From positions 1 to 64,000 of the forward strand of contig CAZKVJ010000013.1 in assembly GCA_964556225.1 (NCBI GenBank): a stretch of 64,000 nt of DNA, given 5' to 3'. Origin of the DNA: CAZKVJ01 sp964556225 (GTDB lineage: Bacteria; Actinomycetota; Acidimicrobiia; Acidimicrobiales; Ilumatobacteraceae). Below the pieces are notes generated by a model. It saw only the letters and a program-made list of their open reading frames with translations, did not search any database and was not told the DNA's origin. Made by a program: the position numbers and the translations under genes. The number at the start of each line of letters is the position of its first letter. The stretch's first letter is position 1. Below, one piece after another: positions 1 to 11,254 of the stretch.

Positions 1-20
1 GCCTCGATGGAGTTCCCCCT

Positions 21-77
21 CCTCGTTCTGGTCCCAGGAAGTAGCGCTGAGCGCTACCTGGTGCTGCCAGAACGAGG
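21..77. repeat. Imperfect inverted repeat, copy 1 of a repeated palindrome
   Basis: Outer arms cctcgttctgg (21-31) and ccagaacgagg (67-77) are perfectly complementary, and inner arms gtagcgc (41-47) and gcgctac (51-57) flank a tga loop. Bases 28-57 are identical to the left part of the 43-bp palindrome at 12888-12930. The element lies immediately downstream of the leftward plsC gene, whose stop begins at 78-80. It could act as an intergenic hairpin or transcription terminator, but there is no T tract. Confidence 0.8.
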
Positions 78-866
78 CTAGCGGCCGGCGACCGCGAGCT
101 CGGCGGGTGCCGTCGACTCCTCGTCGCTCACATGACCGACCCGAGCGGGCGCCGACGTCTGGTCCTGCGCCTCTTTGGTGGCGTACCGATTGCAGTACTC
201 CTGGCCGGTGAGCTCGCGGATCTCGAACATGACCTCGTCGATGGTGTTGCGCAGGATCAGGCGATCCTCGCCACGGGCGACGCGCACCGGGCGGCCGATG
301 CGGATGGTCACGTCCTTGAACAGCTTCGGGACCGGCGCATCCGGGGGCTGGATCTCGCGGGTGCCGATGACACCGACCGGGTAGATCGGGCAGCCCACCG
401 CCTGAGCGAGGCGAGCGGCGCCGGTGTGGCCCTTGTAGAGGCGGCCGTCACGGCTGCGGGTGCCTTCCGGGAAGATGCCGAACAGCTCGCCGCGCCGCAG
501 CACGGCCTCAGCGGCGTCGAGCGCCGCCGCGCTCTTCGAACCGCCCGAGCGGTCGATCGGGATCATCCCCATGGCAGGGAACAGGAACTTCGTCTTCCAG
601 GAGTCCATGTACTCGGCCTTGCCGACGAAGCTGATCCGGCGCGGGACGGTGAGCATCAAGAACACGGAGTCCAAGAAGCTGATGTGGTTCGGGCACAGGA
701 TGGCCGGGCCTTCCGCGGGGAGACGCTCGTAGCCCTCGAGATGGAAGCGCCACGAGGCCTTGGCGAGCGGCCTCATCACCGACTTGACGCGGTCCTGGAG
801 CTTGCCGGCTCCCTGGTGGGTCGGATCCGTCGTCACGCGCGACAGGTTACGCGCTCTGCGTGACAT
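78..866 (-). CDS. 1-acyl-sn-glycerol-3-phosphate acyltransferase family protein (PlsC-like)
   Basis: Predicted membrane-associated acyltransferase that moves an acyl chain onto lysophosphatidic acid or a related lysolipid during phospholipid synthesis. The 262-residue product has the family NHxSxxD block (His61, Asp66) and the FPEGTR block (132-137). The C-terminal 50 residues are hydrophilic and poorly conserved. An ATG at 866 is used here; an in-frame GTG at 836 is an alternative and neither has a clear Shine-Dalgarno. Longer frames extending to 1094 run into mshC and are not real. It follows mshC in the same direction by 61 bp. Exact substrate is unknown. Confidence 0.88.
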   Translation of the reverse strand: MSRRARNLSRVTTDPTHQGAGKLQDRVKSVMRPLAKASWRFHLEGYERLPAEGPAILCPNHISFLDSVFLMLTVPRRISFVGKAEYMDSWKTKFLFPAMGMIPIDRSGGSKSAAALDAAEAVLRRGELFGIFPEGTRSRDGRLYKGHTGAARLAQAVGCPIYPVGVIGTREIQPPDAPVPKLFKDVTIRIGRPVRVARGEDRLILRNTIDEVMFEIRELTGQEYCNRYATKEAQDQTSAPARVGHVSDEESTAPAELAVAGR

Positions 867-927
867 CTGGCACCGAGGGGGTTTGATTCCGCGTGAACGC
901 TGCGTTTCTGCCGGAGGAGACGGCCGT

Positions 928-2064
928 TCAGGTGTCGAGGGGCACGCCGAGCAGCGCCGCCGCCTCGAGGACGCCCTCGCCTCGAGCGACCGCGGCATCC
1001 ACCGCGTCGAGCGCGGCCGGCGTGTCGAGGTCGTCGTCGAGGGCGGCGCGCACCTCGTCGAGCGCCCGGCCGCTGCGGCCACCCGGCCCGGCACCGGCCA
1101 GCCAGCGATCCAGCCGGGCCGCGGCGCGTGCCATGAGGTCGTCGTCCCAGCTCCACTCCCGGCGATAGTGGTGCTCGATGATCCCGAGCCGGATGGCCCG
1201 CGGATCCCACACCTGGCGGAGCTGGTCGACGAACACCAGGTTGCCGAGGCTCTTCGACATCTTGTGGCCGTCCATGTGGACCATGGCCACGTGCATCCAG
1301 TGGCGCACGAACGGCTCGCCGGTGGCGGCCTCGGACTGGGCCCTCTCGCACTCGTGGTGCGGGAAGATCAAGTCGGTGCCACCGCCGTGCAGGTCGATGG
1401 TGGTACCGAGCTCACGCAGCGCCAGCGCCGAGCACTCGATGTGCCAGCCCGGCCGCCCCGTCCCCCACATCGTGTCCCACGCCGGCTCGTCGCGCGCCGA
1501 CGGCTGCCAGAGCACGAAGTCGAGCGGGTTGCGCTTGTGCGGGTCGGCGACGTCGCCGCCGCGCTCCTGCGCGAACGCGATCATCTGATCCTCGGTGTAG
1601 TGCGACACGCCGCCGAACGAGGGGTACTTCGAGACGTCGAAGTAGACCGAGCCCCCGGCCTGGTAGGCGTAGCCGCGGTCGAGCACCATGCCGATGAAGC
1701 CCCGGATGTCCGGAATGGCCGACGAGGCTCGCGGTGTGGCGGCGACGGGCAGCGCGTTCAGTGCCGCCATGTCCCGCTCGAAGCGCGCTTCTTCGCCGGC
1801 GGCGAGATCGAGGTAGTGCACACCGAGCTCGCGGGCCTTCGCGAACAGCGGATCGTCGACGTCGGTGACGTTGCGCACACAGTGGACCGTGTGCCCCAGG
1901 TCGATCAGCCGCCGGGTCAGCACGTCGAACGTGACGAACGTGGCCGCGTGGCCGAGGTGGGTGGCGTCGTAGGGCGTGATCCCGCACGTGTACATGAGCA
2001 CCGTCGGTCCGGGCTCGAACGGCACGACGGCCTCGCGGGCCGTGTCGTGCAGACGCATGCTCAT
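928..2064 (-). CDS. mshC: L-cysteine:glucosaminyl-inositol ligase MshC (mycothiol biosynthesis)
   Basis: ATP-dependent ligase joining cysteine to GlcN-inositol, a late step of mycothiol synthesis in the cytoplasm. The 378-residue protein is related to cysteinyl-tRNA synthetase and has the MshC block TCGITPYDATHLGHA (26-40), including the HIGH-like THLGH. Likely zinc ligands are Cys27, Cys211 and the HHE at 236-238. KMSKS is at 268-272. The protein is shorter than CysS, lacks a full tRNA-binding C-terminus and ends in the MshC-style DDLDTP region, so I favour MshC over a second CysS. The ATG overlaps the stop of the upstream F420 reductase (ATGA). Confidence 0.9.
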   Translation of the reverse strand: MSMRLHDTAREAVVPFEPGPTVLMYTCGITPYDATHLGHAATFVTFDVLTRRLIDLGHTVHCVRNVTDVDDPLFAKARELGVHYLDLAAGEEARFERDMAALNALPVAATPRASSAIPDIRGFIGMVLDRGYAYQAGGSVYFDVSKYPSFGGVSHYTEDQMIAFAQERGGDVADPHKRNPLDFVLWQPSARDEPAWDTMWGTGRPGWHIECSALALRELGTTIDLHGGGTDLIFPHHECERAQSEAATGEPFVRHWMHVAMVHMDGHKMSKSLGNLVFVDQLRQVWDPRAIRLGIIEHHYRREWSWDDDLMARAAARLDRWLAGAGPGGRSGRALDEVRAALDDDLDTPAALDAVDAAVARGEGVLEAAALLGVPLDT

Positions 2065-2768
2065 GCTCCAGCGGCGGCCGCCGGCTCGGCCGGGGCCTGC
2101 TCCTTCGGGGGCTTGGGCCGGATGCCGGTGAGCTTCGGCGCCACTCGCGTCTTGTACCGCACGTTCAGCTGGAGCAGCACGGCCGTGAACGCCTCGATCG
2201 CCGTCGCGTTGGACAGCTCTCCGGCGTCGAGGGGCCGGCACCCCGGGATGGCGGCGACGATCTCGCTGACGACCTTGATGGCGTCGGTGTCGTCGCTGCA
2301 GATGAGCACGTCGGAGTCGATCGGCTCGCCGAGCTCGCCCAGCTCCTTCGCCGGCAGGTGGTGGAACGCCGCGACGACCCGGCACGCCGGCACCGCCGCC
2401 TGCACGTGAGCGGCGACGCTGCCGCGCGGCGGGACCAGCGGCTGGAACTCCCGGCCCACCCGGACCAGCGCGTTGGCCATGCTGACCACGACCTTGCCGC
2501 GCAGCCGGTCCTCGTACTCCTGCGCCGTGGTGGCGGCCGAGTCCCAGGGGGTGGCGATGACGACCAGCTCGCATGTCGCCGCGGCGTGGTTGTCGCCGGA
2601 CTCGATCTTCAGATCGAGCTGGGGCCACTTCTCGACCAGCGCGTCTCGCGCCTCGAGCGCCCGGTACTTGGACCGTGATCCGATCACGACCTCGTAGCCG
2701 ACCGACGCGAGGCGAGCAGCGAGCGCGCTGCCTGCAGGACCCGTACCGCCGAGGATGCCGATGCGCAT
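2061..2768 (-). CDS. NADPH-dependent F420 reductase
   Basis: Predicted to transfer hydride between NADPH and the deazaflavin cofactor F420. The 235-residue protein opens with a Rossmann dinucleotide-binding motif, GILGGTGPAGSALA, near residues 4-17. It then carries the VVIGSRS segment expected to contact the NADP phosphate and the VIATPWD strand common to this family. The C-terminal tail is Pro/Ala/Glu-rich. It is translationally coupled to mshC and divergent from the enoyl-ACP reductase, 76 bp away. It implies that the organism uses F420; no F420 synthesis genes lie in the window. Confidence 0.85.
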   Translation of the reverse strand: MRIGILGGTGPAGSALAARLASVGYEVVIGSRSKYRALEARDALVEKWPQLDLKIESGDNHAAATCELVVIATPWDSAATTAQEYEDRLRGKVVVSMANALVRVGREFQPLVPPRGSVAAHVQAAVPACRVVAAFHHLPAKELGELGEPIDSDVLICSDDTDAIKVVSEIVAAIPGCRPLDAGELSNATAIEAFTAVLLQLNVRYKTRVAPKLTGIRPKPPKEQAPAEPAAAAGA

Positions 2769-2831
2769 GGCCGTGAGCCTTGCACACGCGAACGGCTCCG
2801 CCCCACCGCGCACGGCCGGTCCGGTGGGGGC

Positions 2832-2837
2832 TACGGT
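2832..2837 (+). promoter_or_regulatory. Candidate -10 element for a leaderless fabI transcript
   Basis: The hexamer tacggt ends 7 nt before the fabI ATG at 2845. No Shine-Dalgarno is visible. The same spacing recurs before other first genes in the window, which suggests that transcription starts at or next to the start codon. Confidence 0.5.
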
Positions 2838-2844
2838 CCGGTGC

Positions 2845-3611
2845 ATGGGTCTGCTCGAGGGCAAGCGAATCGTGATCACCGGCGTGCTCACCGACGCGTC
2901 GCTGGCGTTCGGGGTGGCGCGGCTCGCCCAACAGGAGGGGGCCGAGATCGTGCTGACCGGCGCCGGACGGGCGAAGTCGCTCACCGAGCGGACCGCGCGC
3001 AAGCTCGACGGCCCGCCGCCGGTGTTCGACCTCGATGTCACCGTGCCGGAGCAACTGGTCGCCGTGCGCGAGGCGCTCGCCGAGCGCTGGGGTGGTGTCG
3101 ATGCCGTGCTCCACGCCATCGGCTTCGCCCCGGAGGCATGCCTCGGCGACGACTTCATGCGTGCGACCTGGGACGACGTCGCCGTGGCGATGCACATCTC
3201 GGCGTATTCGCTGAAGGCACTCGCCGATGCGTTCGTGCCCCTGATGGGTGACGGCGGAGCGTTCGTCGGCCTCGACTTCGACAACAACACAGTCGCCTGG
3301 CCGGCGTACAACTGGATGGGCGTAGCGAAGGCGGCGCTCGAGTCCACCAACCGCTACCTCGCCCGCCAGCTCGGCGCCCAGGGCATCCGCTGCAACCTCG
3401 TCGCCGCCGGCCCCATCAAGACGATGGCCGCGAAGTCCATCCCCGGGTTCCAGGCGTTCGAAGACGTGTGGGACGATCGGGCCCCGCTCGGATGGGACGT
3501 CACCGACAGCGAGCCGGTAGCCCGAGCCTGCGTGGCGCTGATGTCGGACTGGTTCAGCGCCACCACCGGCGAGGTCGTGCACGTCGACGGCGGATACCAC
3601 GCCGTCGGAGC

Positions 3612-3615
<4 letters not shown>
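2845..3615 (+). CDS. fabI: NADH-dependent enoyl-[ACP] reductase, InhA/FabI type
   Basis: Catalyses the last reductive step of fatty-acid elongation. The 256-residue SDR protein closely resembles mycobacterial InhA. It has the atypical nucleotide-binding ITGVLTDAS segment (11-19), the AYNWMGVAK active-site segment with Tyr155 and Lys162, and the following NLVAAGPIKT block that leads to the substrate loop. The ATG at 2845 is chosen because the InhA-like sequence begins there and a -10-like hexamer lies 7 nt upstream. Its stop overlaps the start of the DUF255 gene (ATGA), so the two are probably cotranscribed and translationally coupled. Confidence 0.93.
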
Positions 3616-5822
<2,207 letters not shown>

Positions 5823-6229
5823 CTCGGCGAGGAGCAGCAGGTTCTGCGCCGCCATCGCGGCGTCGGTGATCCAGAACGGCACCGGCCAGGCGGCGGCGTC
5901 CTCGAGCCCGTGTCCCGCCTTGTCGGCCTCGGCGTAACGGCTCGTGTACGCCGCCGGGTCGGCCAGGACCAGGACCACGACCGGGGCCGCCAGCACACCG
6001 GGCGACGTCGACGCGAACCACTGTCGCGCCCCGGTCACGTCCCAGAACCGGGTGAGCGCGTCGCCGTCGAGCGCCAGCAGGTGGACACCCTGGCTGAACC
6101 CGGCCGACGGGGCACGCCGGGCCGCATCGCAGAGGTCCGTGACGAGCGAGCGCGCCAGCGGCGCCGGCGAGAACCGGCGCGTCATCCGCCGCCGGCGGAT
6201 GACCGCTTCGACGGGCTGGGGCTCCGCGC

Positions 6230-6886
6230 TCAGCGAGCGCCGAGCTTCACGAGGTCCTCGGCCATGGTCCAGCCGTGGACGATCAGCGAGCCGCCCTTGC
6301 TCACGGTGACGCCCTTGAACAACGCCTTCACCGCCGGGTCGACCTTGTCGACCTTCAGCGACTCGTGGTCGACGAACCCGCTGCGGCCGTTGCTCTCCAC
6401 CACGAACGACCGCTCGTCGTAGCCCGCCTCGACGCCGAAGCGCTTCGCCAGGCGACGCCCCCACGCCCGCTCCTCGCCGACGGCCCGGTGATCCGGGCGG
6501 GGGATGAGCTCGGTGAGCGAGCGGAAGGCCTCGAGGCCGTCGGGGGCGACGAAGCGGCTCCCCACGACGACGTCCTCGTCGGGGAACGCCATCAGCGCGC
6601 GGTGGTACGCCTCCCCCATCAGGCCCCGCAGCACCTGATCGCGCTTCGACGAGCGCTTCACACTCAGCAGGCCGATCAGCACGCAGGGCGTGCCGCCGAT
6701 CCGCTCCAGCGTGGAGAACATCACCCCGTGCAGCACCGCACCGACCCGCGCGGTGGTGCACAGCACCCAGTCCTCCTTCGCCTTCGACAGGAGTCCGATG
6801 TCGAAGGCCCCACCCATCGACGCCATCTCGTCGAGATCGGCGTCGGTGAGTGCCGTGCTGTCCCTGGTCTCCACCTCGATCGCCAT
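6230..6886 (-). CDS. Conserved-looking hypothetical protein, possible GNAT-like fold
   Basis: I do not recognise this 218-residue protein. It is soluble and has no signal peptide or membrane segment. The central part (WVLCTTARVGAVLHGVMFSTLERIGGTPCVLIGLLSV) reads like the beta-strand core of an N-acetyltransferase, and the C-terminal half has conserved-looking blocks such as FVVESNGRSGFVDHESLKV. The acetyltransferase reading is weak and based on pattern only. The ATG at 6886 follows a 121-bp intergenic region after dnaE, and the gene runs toward the nitroreductase with no large gap, suggesting a two-gene unit. Confidence 0.6.
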   Translation of the reverse strand: MAIEVETRDSTALTDADLDEMASMGGAFDIGLLSKAKEDWVLCTTARVGAVLHGVMFSTLERIGGTPCVLIGLLSVKRSSKRDQVLRGLMGEAYHRALMAFPDEDVVVGSRFVAPDGLEAFRSLTELIPRPDHRAVGEERAWGRRLAKRFGVEAGYDERSFVVESNGRSGFVDHESLKVDKVDPAVKALFKGVTVSKGGSLIVHGWTMAEDLVKLGAR

Positions 6887-6953
6887 CGGCGTGATCGCTC
6901 CCGAAGGTCGTCGGCCGGCCCACGCCGGCCTCGTGAGCCACCTATTCTGCCAC

Positions 6954-6972
6954 CTGCGAAGGGCACTCGCAG
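6954..6972 (-). terminator. Weak hairpin downstream of dnaE
   Basis: Arms ctgcga and tcgcag flank a 7-nt loop in the 121-bp gap between the dnaE stop (7008) and the next leftward gene. A second inverted repeat, ggccggc/gccggcc, lies at 6913-6930. Neither has a T tract, so termination is only a possibility. The rest of the gap shows nothing else. Confidence 0.3.
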
Positions 6973-7007
6973 AACCGCGCCGCCGAGAGCGAGGGTTTTC
7001 CGAGCGG

Positions 7008-10000
7008 TCAGAGCATGACGGCAGCGTGGCCGAAGGCCACCCGCAGCTCCCCCACGGCCCGGTCGACGTCGACGGCGTAGTCGTCCGAGAGGCGCAGCAC
7101 CTTGCCCTCGCCGAGGTGGAGGAACACGCGCGAGTCGCCAGGATGCTCGCGCAGGATCCGCTTGAGCTGGCCGATTCGGGTCTCGTCGAGCCCCCCCGGA
7201 GGGAGCTTGAGGCGCAACGGGGTCGCCGCGGCATCGAGTCCCTCCACCACGGCGATGTCCTGGGCGATGAGGCCCAGGCGGGACTCGTCACGGCGATCGA
7301 GGCGACCCCTCACGGCGACGATGGCGTCTTCGACGAGGCGGTGGCCCTGCTCGGCGAGCAGCCGCGGGAACACCGTGACCTCGACCGACGCCTGGAGGTC
7401 CTCCAGGGTGAACACGGCCATCTGGTCGCCCCGCTTGGTGAACTTGCGGAACAGGCCCGTCACCACCCCGCCGACGACCATCTGGGCACCGTCGTCGCGT
7501 TCGAGTGCCTCGCTCACGCTGCAGTCGACCCGACGGCGCAGAGCGGCCTCGACGCCGAGGAGCGGGTGGTCGGACACGTACAGCCCGAGCATCTCCTTCT
7601 CGAACCGGAGCCGCTCGCTCTTGTCGAACTCGAGGTCCGAGATGGCGACGCGCTCGTCGAACGCCGTCGACTCCCCACCGAGGTCGCCGAACAGGCTCAT
7701 GACCCCCTGGTCCCGCTCGCGGCGGCGCACGAGGGTGGTGTCGATGATCTGCTCGAAGACCGTCAGCAGCCCCCGCCGTGGGTGGCCGAGCCCGTCGAAC
7801 GCCCCCGCCTTGATGAGCGACTCGACGGTGCGCTTGTTCAGCACCGGCTCGGGGACCCGCTCGACGAAGTCGTGAAACGACTCGAAGGGTCCGTTCTCGT
7901 CACGCTCGCGCAGGAGCAGCTCGACGAGACCCTCGCCGACGTTGCGGACCGCGGAGAGGCCGAACGTGATCGCGCCGGGGCTCGACGGCGCCAGCACGAC
8001 ACCGGCGGGCACCTGCGAGGGAGCCAGGGCGGCGAAGTCGGACTGAGACCGGTTCACGTCCGGCGTGAGCACGGTGATGCCGTTCGCCCGAGCGTCGGCC
8101 AGGTAGACCGCCGCCTTCTCGAGGTTCGTCTTGACGCTCGTGAGCAGGCACGCCAGGTACTCGACCGGGTAGTGCGCCTTGAGGTACGCGGTCTGGTAGG
8201 TGACGAGGCCGTAGCCGAACGTGTGGCTCTTGTTGAACGCGTAGTCGGCGAAGCGCTCGATCACGTCGAACAGCTGCTTGCCGAGCTCGCGCCCGTAGCC
8301 GGTGCGCTCGCAGCCGGCCTCGAACGCCTCACGCTCCTTCGCCATCATCTCGCGGATCTTCTTGCCGCACGCCTTGCGGAGGTTGTCCGCCTCGGCCAGG
8401 GAGTAGCCCGCGAACTTCTGGGCCACCCGCATCACGCTCTCCTGGTAGATCATCAGGCCGAACGTGTCGCCGAGCACCTCGGTGGCGTCGGCGTGGAAGT
8501 ACTCGATCTTCTTCCGGCCGTTCTTGCGGTCGGCGTAGTCGTAGTGCATGTTGGCGCTCATCGGCCCCGGCCGGTAGAGCGCGAGCACGGCCGACACGTC
8601 CTCGAAGCTGGTGGGCGCCACCGCTCTCAGCAGCGCCCGCATCGGCGAGGACTCCAGCTGGAACACCCCGATGGTGTCGCCCCTCGACAGCAGGTCGAAG
8701 ACCTTCGGGTCGTCGAGGGGAACGTCGTCGATGTCGAAGCCCGGGTCCTTCGTGGCCCGCACCATCGCGACGGTGTCGGTGATGACGTCGAGGTTGCGCA
8801 GACCGAGGAAGTCCATCTTGAGCAGGCCCAGCTCCTCGACCCCGTGCATCTCGTACTGGGTGACGATGGGAGCGTCCTCTGGTGCCTGACCGGGCTCGGG
8901 CTTGCGCTGGACAGGTAGGTAGTCGGTGAGCGGCTCCTTCGTGATGACCACCGCTGCGGCGTGGATGCCATCGCTGCGCTTGAGACCCTCGAGCCCCATC
9001 GCCACATCGACCACCCGCTTGACGTCGGGGTCGGCGGCGTACATGGCCCGCAGGTCGCTCGCGGCCTTGTAGCCGTCGGCGTACTTCGGGCTCTCCTCGA
9101 AGCAGTACCGCAGCGGCGTGTCGCGCCCCATCACCAGGGGCGGCATGGCCTTGGCGATCCGGTCACCGACGCCGTAGGGGTAGCCGAGCACCCGCGCCGC
9201 GTCGCGCACCGCGTTGCGGGCCTTGATGGTGCCGAACGTGATGATCTGGGCGACGTGGTCGCGCCCGTAGCGCTCGGCCGCGTACCGGATCATCTCGTCG
9301 CGAGAGCGCGAGTCGAAGTCCATGTCGATGTCGGGCATCGAGATCCGGCTCGGGTTCAAGAACCTCTCGAACAGCAGGTCGTAGCGGATGGGGTCGAGAT
9401 CGGTGATCCGCAGGCAGTAGGCGACCGCGCAGCCGGCGGCCGACCCGCGGCCGGGGCCCACGCGGATGCCGTGGTCCTTGGCGTGCTTGATGAGGTCCCA
9501 CACGATGAGGAAGTACGAGGCGAAGCCCATGTCGGAGATGACCTTCAGCTCGTACGCCAGGCGCTCGACGACCTTCGGGGGCAGCGTGTCACCCCACCGT
9601 GCCCGCGCCCCTTCCCAGGTCAGGTGCTCGAGGTACGAGCGGTCGTCGGCGAAGCCCGGCGGCAACGGGAAGTTCGGCAGCTGCGGGGCGCCGAACTCGA
9701 TGGTGACGTCAGCCCGCTCGGCCACCCACAGCGTGGCGTCGCACGCCTCCGGCAGCTCACGGAACAGCCAGCGCATCTCCTGCGCTGTCTTCAGGTAGTG
9801 CTCGGTGCCCTCGAACTTGAACCGCTTGGGGTCGGACAGGGCGGCTCCGGTCTGCACGCACAGCAGGGCGTCGTGGGCCTCGTGGTCCTCGCGGTGCGTG
9901 TAGTGCGAGTCGTTCGTGGCGATGAGCGGTGCACCGATGCGCCGGGCGATCTCGATGAGCTTCGGGTTGGTGTCGCGCTGGGCGGCCAACCCGTGGTCCT

Positions 10001-10568
10001 GCAGCTCGACGAACAGATGGTCCTTGCCGAAGATCTCCTGCAGGCGACCGGCCTTGTCGAGGGCGCCCTTCTCGTCGCCGTTCAGCAGGGACTGGAGCAC
10101 GTGGCCACCGAGGCAGCCCGTGGTGGCGATCAGCCCTTGGTGGTGGCGCTCGAGGAGCTCCCAGTCCATCTTGGGCTTGTAGTAGTAGCCCTCGAGGAAC
10201 GCCAGGCTGGACAGCTTGATGAGGTTCCGGTAGCCCTCGTCGGTCTCGGCCAGCAGCGTCAGGTGGTAGTAGAGCTTGCGGCCGCCCTCGGTGTCACCGC
10301 CCGAGTCGTCGATCCGGCCGCGTCGGGCGGGGCGCTCGCCACGGTTCTCGTAGGCCATGTACGCCTCGGTGCCGATCACCGGCTTCACGCCCTGGGCACG
10401 GCACTCCTTGTAGAACTCGAGGACCCCGTACATGTTGCCGTGGTCCGTGATGCCGAGCGCCGGCTGGCCGTCGGCGGCCGCCTTGGCAACCAGGGCGTCG
10501 AGGCGGGCGGCGCCATCGAGCATCGAGAACTCGGTGTGGACGTGGAGGTGTGTGAACGACTCCCCCAC
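7008..10568 (-). CDS. dnaE: DNA polymerase III alpha subunit
   Basis: Catalytic subunit of the replicative polymerase, 1186 residues, a normal DnaE1 length. It starts with the PHP domain (HLHVHTEFSMLDG, residues 7-19). The palm contains the catalytic PDIDMDFD motif, with the fingers/thumb block GRDHVAQIITFGTIKARNAVRD after it. The C-terminus holds the helix-hairpin-helix and OB-fold regions (VVGGVVTGLFRKFTKRGDQMAVFTLEDL). It has no intein and no ImuB partner nearby. GTG start at 10568 is preceded by a strong Shine-Dalgarno (ggaggtgg, 7 nt away). A candidate -10 taccgt lies at 10618-10613 on the minus strand, giving a 5' UTR of roughly 40 nt. Confidence 0.96.
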   Translation of the reverse strand: MGESFTHLHVHTEFSMLDGAARLDALVAKAAADGQPALGITDHGNMYGVLEFYKECRAQGVKPVIGTEAYMAYENRGERPARRGRIDDSGGDTEGGRKLYYHLTLLAETDEGYRNLIKLSSLAFLEGYYYKPKMDWELLERHHQGLIATTGCLGGHVLQSLLNGDEKGALDKAGRLQEIFGKDHLFVELQDHGLAAQRDTNPKLIEIARRIGAPLIATNDSHYTHREDHEAHDALLCVQTGAALSDPKRFKFEGTEHYLKTAQEMRWLFRELPEACDATLWVAERADVTIEFGAPQLPNFPLPPGFADDRSYLEHLTWEGARARWGDTLPPKVVERLAYELKVISDMGFASYFLIVWDLIKHAKDHGIRVGPGRGSAAGCAVAYCLRITDLDPIRYDLLFERFLNPSRISMPDIDMDFDSRSRDEMIRYAAERYGRDHVAQIITFGTIKARNAVRDAARVLGYPYGVGDRIAKAMPPLVMGRDTPLRYCFEESPKYADGYKAASDLRAMYAADPDVKRVVDVAMGLEGLKRSDGIHAAAVVITKEPLTDYLPVQRKPEPGQAPEDAPIVTQYEMHGVEELGLLKMDFLGLRNLDVITDTVAMVRATKDPGFDIDDVPLDDPKVFDLLSRGDTIGVFQLESSPMRALLRAVAPTSFEDVSAVLALYRPGPMSANMHYDYADRKNGRKKIEYFHADATEVLGDTFGLMIYQESVMRVAQKFAGYSLAEADNLRKACGKKIREMMAKEREAFEAGCERTGYGRELGKQLFDVIERFADYAFNKSHTFGYGLVTYQTAYLKAHYPVEYLACLLTSVKTNLEKAAVYLADARANGITVLTPDVNRSQSDFAALAPSQVPAGVVLAPSSPGAITFGLSAVRNVGEGLVELLLRERDENGPFESFHDFVERVPEPVLNKRTVESLIKAGAFDGLGHPRRGLLTVFEQIIDTTLVRRRERDQGVMSLFGDLGGESTAFDERVAISDLEFDKSERLRFEKEMLGLYVSDHPLLGVEAALRRRVDCSVSEALERDDGAQMVVGGVVTGLFRKFTKRGDQMAVFTLEDLQASVEVTVFPRLLAEQGHRLVEDAIVAVRGRLDRRDESRLGLIAQDIAVVEGLDAAATPLRLKLPPGGLDETRIGQLKRILREHPGDSRVFLHLGEGKVLRLSDDYAVDVDRAVGELRVAFGHAAVML

Positions 10569-10631
10569 CCGGTTCCACCTCCCTCGCGAACGACACCGAT
10601 GTGATTCGGCTGACGGTAGCAGCCCGACCCG

Positions 10632-10734
10632 CTCGCGCGAAGCGGACGCCGAGCCCGCGAGACAGCGGCGAGGGAAGCGCCAGCGACGAGCCGCACGCGG
10701 CGCGAGGCGAAAGCGAAGCGGACGCCGAGCCCGC
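10632..10734. repeat. Pair of 22-bp direct repeats in the bpa-dnaE gap
   Basis: An identical 22-bp segment occurs at 10637-10658 and 10713-10734; its core reads aagcggacgccgagcccgc. The first copy is enclosed by short arms ctcgcg (10632-10637) and cgcgag (10656-10661), so it can form a hairpin. The second copy ends at the bpa stop codon. The repeat-spacer array fills most of the 165-bp gap and resembles a REP-like intergenic element. Confidence 0.7.
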
Positions 10735-11222
10735 TAGAGATATGTCCCGGGGCGCTCGGAGCCGGGTGGGGTCTGGCCGGCGGGGAGCTGGCGCATCTGC
10801 TCGAGCTGCTGGCGGGCGGCGAGCTGCTGGGCGAACAGGGTGGCCTGGATCCCGTGGAAGAGCCCCTCGAGCCACCCCACCAGCTGCGCCTTGGCGATGC
10901 GCAGCTCGGCCTCGGTGGGGACCTCCCCCGGTTCGAACGGCAGCGTGAGCGAGCGGAGCTCCTCTGCCAGGTCTGGCGACAGCGCGCTGGCGAGCTCGGT
11001 GACCGAGCGCTCGTAGATCTCGGCGAGTCGTTCACGGCTCGGCTCGTCGAGGGTCGTCCCGCGCACCTCGTCGAGCAGCTGCTTCACCATGGAGCCGATC
11101 CGCATCACCTTTGCCGGCTCGGTGACGGTCTCCGTCCCCGGCCCCTCCTCGGGCGGCGAGGCGGACCGCTCGCCGGGCCGCAGCACCTCGGCCTCGCTCA
11201 GGTGGTCGTCCTCTGCGGTCAT
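10734..11222 (-). CDS. bpa: Bacterial proteasome activator (Bpa/PafE-like)
   Basis: Predicted ring-forming, ATP-independent activator that docks on the 20S proteasome and feeds it unfolded proteins. The 162-residue product has an acidic disordered N-terminus, a helical core rich in the family pattern (VKQLLDEVRGTTLDEPSRERLAEIYERSVTEL, VGWLEGLFHGIQATLFAQQLAARQQLEQM) and the C-terminal docking tail GTYL, equivalent to GQYL of mycobacterial Bpa. The ATG at 11222 has the Shine-Dalgarno aagggga upstream. The gene lies 32 bp downstream of the phosphodiesterase-like gene, probably in one operon. No proteasome, Pup or Mpa genes are present in this window. Confidence 0.88.
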   Translation of the reverse strand: MTAEDDHLSEAEVLRPGERSASPPEEGPGTETVTEPAKVMRIGSMVKQLLDEVRGTTLDEPSRERLAEIYERSVTELASALSPDLAEELRSLTLPFEPGEVPTEAELRIAKAQLVGWLEGLFHGIQATLFAQQLAARQQLEQMRQLPAGQTPPGSERPGTYL

Positions 11223-11254
11223 GAGATCCCCTTCGTCGTGGCCGCTTCCGGCCC

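Noticed and set aside
928..2064. Cysteinyl-tRNA synthetase
   Set aside because: The TCGITPYDATHLGHA block, short length and missing tRNA-binding tail fit MshC better.
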